Shown in pieces: positions 56,512 through 64,000 of a stretch of DNA of 64,000 bases (positions within the stretch are counted from its first letter, which is position 1; each line of letters opens with the position of its first letter). Origin of the DNA: Elymus sibiricus (Eukaryota > Streptophyta > Magnoliopsida > Poales > Poaceae). The notes beneath the pieces are model-generated. The model did no database searches. It was not told the DNA's origin and saw nothing but the letters and a program-made list of their open reading frames with translations. The position numbers and the translations under genes are program-made. Location: positions 64,199,628 through 64,263,627 of the forward strand of contig CM077667.1 in NCBI GenBank assembly GCA_039707655.1, read 5' to 3'.

Positions 56512-56844
56512 TTAGTGTAGCCGGCGACGGACGGCGTCGGGGGCGGCGACGGACGCGGGCGACGACGGTGGCCGTGGGGGGGGGGGGGAGGGAGGATAGC
56601 TAGGAGGAGGAGGGGAACGACGGTGTGGCCGGTGGCTCACCTAGGAGGAGGAGGCTGGAGCAGGCTCGAGGAGGCGACGGCGTCGGGGGCGGCGACGGGG
56701 ACGGTGTTGGGGGCGGCGACGAGGAGCGAGCGGGCTCGGGGAGGCGACGGCGAGATCTGGCAGCCTGGCGGCGTCGAGGTGGTTTTCGGTGCCGTCGGGG
56801 AGAGGGAAAGCAGATGGATTTGGAAATTTTTCCAAGTCCCGCTT

Positions 56845-57065
56845 ATATAGCCCCCCCTTTAGTCCCGGTTGGTGGCTCCAACCAGGACTAAAGGACCCCC
56901 TTTAGTCCCGGTTGGAGCCACCAACCGGACTAAAGGTAAATTTCAGCAGCCCAAAGGGCGGGAAGCACATCCCTTTAGTCCTGGTTGGTATCACCAACCG
57001 GGACTAAAGGCCCCCCTTTAGTCCCGGTTGGAGCCACCAACCGGGACTAAAGGGCTCTGCTTCTC
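56845..57065 (-). promoter_or_regulatory. Subterminal-type repeat array with TATA box in the relic
   Basis: Five or more CTTTAGTCCCGGTTGG / CCAACCGGGACTAAAG copies in both orientations, with CTATATAAGCGG (minus) just downstream. Same layout as 21595-21840. Confidence 0.72.
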
Positions 57066-57604
57066 GCAGCCAAAAGTTTAGTCCCACCTCGTTAGTCGAG
57101 AGGGGCTCGGAGTGGTTTATAAGCGCTGCTGCTGCTGCCCTCTCGAGCTCCTCTCTATTGCAGGCAGTACATGCCTATCTCAAGCCCTATTGGGCCTGCT
57201 AGCACTGCGGGCCTGCATCCTGGCCCATTTCTGGGGTTTCTAGTCGTATGCACGCCATTGTGGCTAGTAGGCGGGCCTTTTATTTTTATTTTTTGCATAT
57301 ATTATGTTTTTTAAATTTTAATGTTATTTTTTGCATATGTTTTAGTTGATTCCTTTTGCTATTAGAGTTTTATAAAAGCTTTTTACTATTAAAGTTTTTA
57401 ACAAATAAATACTTTGATAATTTTAGTTAATATTATTTTGATTCTTTTTAGTTGATTCTTTTTGCTATTAGAGTTTTATAAAATCTTTTTAGTTTATTCT
57501 TTTTGCAATTAGAGTTTTATAAAATCTTTTTAGTTCATTCTTTTTCCTATTAGAGTTTTATAAAAGCTTTTTAGTTCATTCTTTTTGCTATTAGTTCATT
57601 CCTG

Positions 57605-58500
57605 GAGCTAACTGACCCTGAATTTGAAAAGCACTGCAAATGAACTCTGAAAAGGTTGAAACTTGGCATGGTATCATAATTTCACACACATAGCATGTGC
57701 TACAAAGTTGAGAGGGTTACGGGAAAAACTGGATGCACTTCGTGTACAAACTGGACAATCTCTTTCGAAGTAACACGATTTCGGATGAAAACTCATCTAT
57801 TACAAAAGGGATTTCATTTTTGAACGTTTTTTTAACTCCAGACTTTTTCTGCATTCAATATGCACCATTCAAAGCCGCATCATCAATTTTCAACCCTTTT
57901 CTGACTTCATTTGCTATTTTTCATGCATTTCATGATTTATTTTGAGCTAAATAACCCTGAAATTGACAAGCACTGCAAATGAACTCTGAAAAGGTTGAAA
58001 CTTGGCATGGTATCATAATTTCACCCACATAGCATGTGCTAAAAAGTTGAGAGGGTTACGAGAAAAACTGGATGCACTTCGTGTACAAACTGGACAATCT
58101 CTTTCGAAGTAACAGGGTTTCAGATGAAAACTCATCTATTATAAAAGAGATTTCATTTTTTAACATATTTTAACTCCAGACTTTTTATGCATTCAATATG
58201 CACCATTCAAAGCCACATCATCAATTTTCAACCCTTTTCTGACTTCATTTGCTATTTTTCATGCATTTCATGATTTATTTTGAGCTAAATGACCCTGAAA
58301 TTGACAAGCACTGCAAATAAACTCTGAAAAGGTTGAAACTTGGCATGGTATCATAATTTCACCCACATAGCATGTGCTAAAAAGTTGAGAGGGTTACGGG
58401 AAAAACTGGATGCACTTCGTGTACAAACTAGACAATCTCTTTCGAAGTAATAGGGTTTCGGACGAAAACTCATCTATTACAAAAGGGATTTCATTTCTTG
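57605..58500. repeat. About 339-bp tandem repeat, three copies
   Basis: AACTCTGAAAAGGTTGAAAC begins at about 57642, 57982 and 58320; each unit also carries GAGAGGGTTACG and TGGATGCACTTCGTGTAC. A partial unit is present at 20545-20710 in the other CACTA. Confidence 0.85.
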
Positions 58501-58564
58501 ACATGTAACTGCAGTGATATTCTAGATCAAAGCCATCATCAGAATAGTTGTGGAGAGAAAGTCT

Positions 58565-58745
58565 TCACTTTTTCTTCGCGTGTGTCCCTTCCTTATTGCG
58601 CCGTAACCATGGATAATCTTCATCGTTTAACAGGATGCTTGGGTCAGCCTTCACTTTGAAGGGAGGAATTTCATGAAACTTTTCATAATCCTCAGACATA
58701 TCTGTCTTTTCCTCCACTCCCACGATGTTTCTTTTCCCTGAAAGA
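58565..58745 (-). pseudogene. C-terminal end of a CACTA transposase
   Basis: The minus frame gives GKRNIVGVEEKTDMSEDYEK, then a KADPSILLNDEDYPWLRR segment and a stop at 58565. This is the tail that follows DUF4216 in CACTA transposases. Everything upstream is replaced by unrelated repeats. Confidence 0.72.
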
Positions 58746-59145
58746 ACTATGCAAGGCCTGCCTGGCGGACGGCAAAGCCATTGCCGTCCGCCAGCAGCGG
58801 CGAACAGTCCGGCCGAACAGTTGCCGGCAAAGGCCTCTTTGCCGTCTGCTGGCAGACGGCGAAGACCTTTGCTTCTTTGCCATCTGCCAGCAGACGGCAA
58901 AGAGCTGCAGCTGACGTCAGCTGACGTCAGGCGTCAGCTGGGCCAACGCAGGCTCTTTGCCGTCTGCCAGCAGACGGCCAAGAAGCAAAGGTCTTCGCCG
59001 TCTGCCAGCAGACGGCAAAGAGGCCAAATAGGCCAGCCCAGGTTGCATAGGCTGCTGCCACGTGGCCTCTTTGCCGTCTGCTAGCTGACGGCAACCTCTT
59101 TGCCATCTGCTAGCTGACGGCAAAGTGGCTATATTGCCACTGTTT
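58746..59145. repeat. Subterminal repeats of a second CACTA family
   Basis: At least eight copies of the palindromic unit TTTGCCGTCTGC...GCAGACGGCAAAG, plus CAGCTGACGTCAGC. This word differs from the CCCGGTTGG family and so marks a separate element. It probably belongs with the TnpA-like gene at 60390-62873. Confidence 0.82.
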
Positions 59146-59461
59146 TTTCTTCTTCTTAAATTCAATCAATTTCACAGATATATATATATATATTCATTTC
59201 AAAATATTTCAACAAGTACATATAGCCAACATATCCCTGCCATATGGATATGATCATCCAACACATATATACACCAAATGAAAAGTCCAACATATCCAAC
59301 AATTAAGCAAAAGGTCCATATAGTTTCATCCATACATACATATATAGGTAGCAAGTTTCACATTGTTCATCCTACAAAATCACAACAAAAAGGAAGGACA
59401 AGGAGAAGAGTAGACTCCAACGCAAGCTTCCGTGATCTGAAGCCAATCTGCAAAATGGGAA

Positions 59462-59575
59462 AGAAGAAAGTTAGAAGAAGAAGAAGACTAGAAGAAGAAG
59501 AAGAAAAAGAAGAAGAAGAAGACTAGAAGAAGAAGAAAAAGAAGAAGAAGAAGAAGAAGAAGAAGAAGAATTTTT
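59462..59575 (+). repeat. AAG/GAA microsatellite
   Basis: Imperfect (GAA)n of more than 100 bp, followed by a TTCTTC-rich run to 59610 that could pair with it. Confidence 0.92.
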
Positions 59576-59619
59576 CTTCATTTTTCTTCTCTTTCTTTTT
59601 CTTCTTCTTATTGCTTACT

Positions 59620-60350
59620 TGTGTCATTTTAGAGCTAACCTAGTTAAATAGGCCATTTTTGACCTAAATATGCTAAGTATGTCATAAATGAACTAAATAA
59701 GCTAAGTATAGGTCATTTCAGAGCTAACCTAGGTAATTATGCCATTTTTGAGCTAATTAAGCATATTAAGTCATTTTGGAGCTAAATAGGCCATTTATTA
59801 AGCATATTATGTCATTTTTGAGCTAGCTAAGCATATTGAGTCATTTCGGAGGAATAAATGCTAAGTATAGGTCACTTTAGAGCTATCCTAGGTTAAATAG
59901 GTCATTTGTGAGCTAATTAAGGTTATTATGTCATTTTTGAGCTAGCTAACCATATAAATTCATTTTTGGAGGAATAAATGCTAAGTATATGTCATTTTAG
60001 AGCTTTCCTAGGTTAAATAGGCCATTTTGGAGCTAAATAGGTGATTTCTTAAGCTAAGCTAAGCTATCCGTGGTAAAATTGGTCATTTTGGAGCTAATTA
60101 AGGTTATTATGTCATTTTGGAGGAAATAATGCTAAGTACAGGTCATTTTAGAGCTAAATATGTCATTTCTTAAGCTAAGCTAAGTATAGGTCATTTGAGA
60201 GCTATCGATGGTAAAATTGGTCATTTTGGAGCTAAGTAAGGTTATAATGTCATTTTCGAGGAAACTAAGCTAAGTATACGGCATTTTGGAGATAAATAGG
60301 TCATTTCTTAAGCTAAGTACGCATTTGTTATGCTAAACACTTGCGAAAAC
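59620..60350. repeat. Degenerate GTCATTTTGGAGCTAAATAG repeats
   Basis: Units of about 20-40 bp built on TCATTTTGGAGCTAA, GCTAAGTATAGGTCA and CCTAGGTTAAATAGG repeat more than fifteen times. Non-coding interior of the second CACTA. Confidence 0.75.
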
Positions 60351-60389
60351 TTACCGTCATCACGGAGGTGTAGTTGTAGGTGTAGTTGT

Positions 60390-62873
60390 AGGACCGGTCG
60401 CGCCAGTGGCTGACGGAGGAGGATCGGTCGATGCGTGTCGGGAGTTATGCTGCACCAAAGATCATTTCCAATGTATCGTTAGCATGATGCAACTCAAATG
60501 TGAAGACTAGTAACTAATGACCATTCAAATGAAACTCACCGTGCCCGCCGGAGCAATGACTGGCATCGGCGGAGGGGTCGTGCCGGTCTTCTCGCACAGG
60601 GTCTGCACATTTGGTTTTGACGAGTCAGTCATATTAGATACTACTGTAAGGAACATTACGTGCATGATTTGGCTAATATGCAGAAGAAACTTACCGCGAA
60701 CATCTCGTATAGGGCCCGGTTAGCCATCATGTTCCGGTTCCTCTCCCCCTCCAACACATTAGCCGTCCTGTCCTCAAGCTCCCTCTCCCTCTCCGCCGCC
60801 TGCCGGTCCCTCTCCTCTAGAAGCGCCTGGGTCTTCGCTCTCTCTGCCTCAATAGCAGCCTGCAACACCACTCGTTAGCATTGTAATCATCGACGGCCGC
60901 ACACACAATGTAATGAAGGAAAGGTATCTGAGTCCGTATAACTAACCTTGAATTCGAGCTCCACTGGCCATGCACGAGGCAATATCTTAGGATCGGAGCT
61001 GATCTGGCGCTTCTTGATCTGCGGGAGAGTGCTACTACAACGTATCAGTCCATTCCCAATGGCTAACGAGCCATGCTGCCTCCCGCCACCAGATATCATC
61101 ACCAGCTCTGGATCAAGAGGTTGCTGGCTCGGGTTAAAGTCCGGCCCTTTCCTCGCCTTCCCCTCGTCTCTGTACCTCACAAGCTTGTGGTGGGAGGCGC
61201 GGTTGCTGAATTTATCTGGATCATCGAGGTCAGACTCAGAGAATGCCTTGGCCTTCTTGTACGAGGCAGTATTGGACATGGCATAGAGGTCGAACAGCTG
61301 TGGCACTGGAGCCTTGTTCTCTCGCGCCTAAAAGAGAGGAACAGAGTATTAGTTGAGGGCTCAAGCTAGCATGAAGAATAAATTTGCATGGATCATGAAG
61401 CAAACCACATACCCAGTTTTCCCCGTACTGATGTAGGTTGACGCTGCCTAGATGGTGTGGGACACCTTTCATTTTGCCACGCTTGTCCTTTGCAGTGTCG
61501 TGGGTGGAGCGCCATTGGGGAGAGCACCACTCATCCACCAACGCCTCCCAACAGTCCATCCTATCCGCACACCATCTCGGGGGCACCTAAGTTAAGCAAG
61601 AGAAATTTGAGCGCTACGCCTACTAATCAAATCAAGGAAACTAAGTACAAGGCCTTAATAATAGGTAATTACCTTCATGTACTTCTCCTTACTCAGAAAC
61701 TTGACGCGGCACTTCTCTCTTTTCCTCCTAATACCAGCCGAGGCGAAGTAGTCTCGAACAGCCTGCGTCCGAGCCTCGTGCCGAAAGTTTTGAAGTAGGC
61801 GCCTGCACTCGTTGTCGATAACCCGAGCCGTGGCCTCCTCCTGTCCCTCAGCACACCTGTAGAAGGTCTGCAATAAAACAAGAAAACACGGATTAGTACA
61901 ATCACTAGGGTTGCCAATCAAAGAAGGAAACACAACGTAGACGGCAAAGGAGAAATTACCCAAAACGTCTGGATCACAATGTCGGCCACCTTCTGGCACT
62001 CGACATCGCCGATCCTATGCCCCGGCGGGGCCGGGGCAGCCAAGTAGTGCTCCCAGGTCATTCCTAGCTCTCGAACCCGGCCCTCACCGGGCAACGTGAC
62101 CCACCCCGGGAAGCTCTGGCGACAAATCACACCAAGGACACTGTTGGGCCTGCGGACATGAGGCTCGTGTGTCCAAGACCTGCAGTATGACAAGGACAAC
62201 GCATTAGATATTCGAAGAAACATGAAGGCAAAAGGTTAAAAAAGAGTAAATGCACTTACTTGTCCCCGTTAGGCGCAATCAACCACCTCTGGTCGGGGGT
62301 CGCCGGGGTGGGCGGGAGCTTTGTACCACCACGCTGGTAGACTTTGCGCCCCTCAACCCACTCACCCTCGCTATAGCTATCAGAACTATAGCCACCCTCA
62401 GCACGGCCACTCGACTCCGTCGAGTCCGCCCATGGGTTCCGATGCGACTCAGCGTGATCCCTGCTGAGCTCCGGAGTCTCGTGGGACGAAGGCTCGTCGG
62501 CCCGACGCTCGTCGGCCGTAGGCGCGTCTGCCATAGGCTCGTCGGCCCGAGGCTAGTGGACCGGAGTCCGAGACGGGTCCACCTCAGGCGGCTCCATCTC
62601 AGACGGAGCACTCCTGTGGTCGGGTGAATCAGCTGGGGGTGGCGGCGAGGAAGGCGTAGTAGCAGCCTTCCTACCTCTCCTGCCGCCACGTCCACCTCTA
62701 CCAGCCTTCTTCCCCCCCCCCCCGACCTCTCCCGGCCGAAGAAGAAGCGACCGCCGGTGGTGTCTGCATACTGAGATCCAGCGCTCTCCGGAGGCTATGG
62801 GGTGGAATGGAACTACCCCTCCCACCACGCGCCGAGGTAGGAGCCTCGGAGCGCTCTCGACCCGCGCCCACCA
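60390..62873 (-). pseudogene. TnpA-like (Transposase_24, Ptta/En/Spm) gene, broken
   Basis: The ATG at 62873 opens MVGAGRERSEAPTSARGGRG. A C10 run near 62712-62721 shifts the frame and a TAG lies at 62553-62555. Exons then give a Ser/Glu-rich segment, HVRRPNSVLGVICRQSFPGW, KVADIVIQTFW, ECRRLLQNFRHEARTQAVRD, VPPRWCADRMDCWEALVDEW, GSVNLHQYGENW, LYAMSNTASYKKAKAFSESD and a coiled coil (EAERAKTQALLEERDRQAAE). This is the plant En/Spm transposase_24 layout, whose family role is binding subterminal repeats. Introns with GT/AG separate the blocks. Frameshift and stop make it non-functional as read. Confidence 0.8.
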
Positions 62874-62879
62874 TCTGTC

Positions 62880-63028
62880 AACACCTGCAATGACAAAGAG
62901 TAAACGAAATTAGTACAACATAAAAAGAATGAATACCTGACATGAATAATATGTATATAATTTAAGTGTATCATCATCATGAACATAATAAAAAATTGAA
63001 TACCTAAAAAATTGAATACTTAATTTAA
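62880..63028. other. AT-rich 5' flank of the TnpA-like gene
   Basis: Short AT-rich DNA between the gene start and the minisatellite; nothing else seen. Confidence 0.4.
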
Positions 63029-63361
63029 GTGTCGGGGTGTCGGGGTGTCGGGGTCGTGGTGTCGGGGTGTCGTGTCGGGGTCGGGGTGTCGGGGTGTCGT
63101 GTCGGGGTCGGGGTGTCTGGTCGGGGTGTCGGGTCGGGGTGTCGTGGTGTCGGGGTGCCGTGTCGGGGTCGGGGTGTCGGGTCGGGGTCGGGGTGTCGTG
63201 TCGGGGTCGGGGTGTCGGGGTGTTGGGGGTGTCGTGTCTGGGTGTCGTGGTGTCGGGGTGTCAGGGGTGTCGGGGTGTCGGGGTCGGGGTGCCGGGGTCG
63301 GGGTGCCGTGTCGGGGTCGGGGTGTCGGGTCGGGGTCGGGGTGTCGGGGTGTCGGGGTGTC
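63029..63361 (+). repeat. GTCGGGGT minisatellite
   Basis: About 330 bp built almost only from GTCGGGGTGTCGG and GTCGGGGTCGGGGT units with rare GTCGTG, followed by a pyrimidine run (TTTCTTCT) to 63440. Extreme G-on-one-strand bias; all three frames are open, giving spurious ORFs. Confidence 0.95.
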
Positions 63362-63504
63362 CTTTTCTTTTATTTCCTATCTTTCTTCTACTTCTTCTTC
63401 TTTCCTTTTTCTTCTTCTCTTCTTCTTTCCTTTTTCTTCTCCTAAATCTTACTCCTATTACCTAAACTAGTTAACGTGCACGTGCACCGCACGTCTTGTG
63501 AAGA

Positions 63505-63632
63505 AGACTTGATTTGCTCTCTCCTAACCTCTCTCTCTAAGGCTATAAGACATGGTTTGCTCTCTCCTAAACTCTCTCTCTAAGGCTATAAGACATGGTT
63601 TGCTCTCTCCTAACCTCTCCCTCTAAGGGGAT
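63505..63632 (+). repeat. About 54-bp tandem repeat, about 2.4 copies
   Basis: TTTGCTCTCTCCTAA ... CTCTCTCTAAGGCTATAAGACATGG is repeated at about 63511, 63557 and 63599 with a varying middle. Confidence 0.75.
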
Positions 63633-64000
63633 AAGGGCGGAGACAGTTTGCCCCCTCCCTTTGTCATCAAGATAGTGGGTCCTTGCCTCCTCGACGCCAC
63701 CCCAAAATAATATACCGTGCTCTCCTCCCACCTTCGTCGTGTTGTAGTGACCCTAAAAATCGACAAGGGGATGTATCGTTTTATCCGTGAACAAGATGAA
63801 TCACAGGCTTCCAAGTATTAAAACCAAAATAAATCTCAAATCCTACAAGTTAAAAATTGTGAACCCAATTGGTCTTCAATCCACCAAATACTAAGCTCTC
63901 ACTGTGTGCGACGGTGCGGCTCCGGCGGCGGGGCGGGGCGACGCGACGTGGCGCGGCTCCGGCGATGGGGCGGGGCAGGGCGGCCGCCGCGGCCTGGGTC
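63633..64000. other. No recognised feature
   Basis: The last stretch ends in GGCGGGGCGG-rich sequence. No family motif, splice pattern or transposon end was recognised. Confidence 0.4.

Larger units (their letters stand above)
56520..58745 (-). mobile_element. CACTA relic, reverse orientation
   Basis: The mirror image of the CACTA interior at 20545-22200. On the minus strand it holds the C-terminal end of a transposase (58745-58565), tandem repeats, an AT-rich stretch, an array of TTTAGTCCCGGTTGG repeats with a TATA box, and a GC-rich leader. Both element termini are missing. At 58745 it abuts a different CACTA family. Confidence 0.78.

Noticed and set aside
63029..63470. Three overlapping ORFs of about 140 residues (GCRGVGV repeats)
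   Set aside because: Simple-sequence artefact of the minisatellite; all three frames are open.

Overview
This is plant nuclear DNA, almost certainly from a Triticeae grass (wheat, Aegilops, barley group). The basis is the dense nested transposons: CACTA elements with subterminal repeats of the form TTTAGTCCCGGTTGG, Stowaway MITEs beginning CTCCCTCCGTCCC, a tRNA-derived SINE of the Au type, a copia element with a near-initiator-Met primer site, a long-TIR MULE and Harbinger elements. Host genes have introns with GT/AG borders. No CRISPR, operon or prokaryotic feature is present. All family names come from reading motifs by eye; no database was searched.

The core is a head-to-head inverted pair of paralogous genes for multi-domain trypsin/HtrA-like proteins whose catalytic residues are lost. 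Gene B (minus strand) has its ATG at 31837 and its stop at 7571-7573, with a 5'UTR reaching about 39780. Gene A (plus strand) runs 44006-48490, with a 5'UTR from about 43560. Exon sizes match one to one. Gene B carries an in-frame internal tandem duplication of exons 2-6, so it predicts three protease-like domains. Gene A has the ancestral exon set but a 1-nt deletion in exon 10 that truncates the second domain. Gene B has absorbed a MULE (32093-39682) in its 5'UTR, a roughly 9.7 kb CACTA (17908-27565) in the duplicated intron 5, a hAT MITE with a copia element inserted in its target duplication (10071-14550) in a late intron, a Stowaway MITE, and a LINE (7622-9587) in its last coding exon. 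All its other coding exons remain open.

Left flank (1-7570): a LINE 3' tail, a broken F-box/DUF295 gene carrying a hAT MITE, a GC-rich hAT element, a histone H2B scrap beside a long hairpin element, and a Harbinger element that carries only the Myb-like ORF1. Middle (39.7-43.5 kb): the divergent intergenic region with a SINE and a hAT MITE.

Right flank (48.5-64 kb): a small third trypsin-like gene (49752-50524, minus), a HARBI1-type Harbinger relic, a gypsy LTR, an intact three-exon B3-like gene (53685-54776, minus), a Tourist-type element, pieces of two CACTA families and a GTCGGGGT minisatellite.

The MULE is the most unusual element. On its plus strand it carries an intact four-exon gene related to the B3-like gene at 53.7 kb, and then a second ORF. 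Each is preceded by a dense array of E2F-type TTTCCCGCC sites and a TATA box. On its minus strand it has a broken MuDR transposase whose exons run directly into a plant mobile domain.
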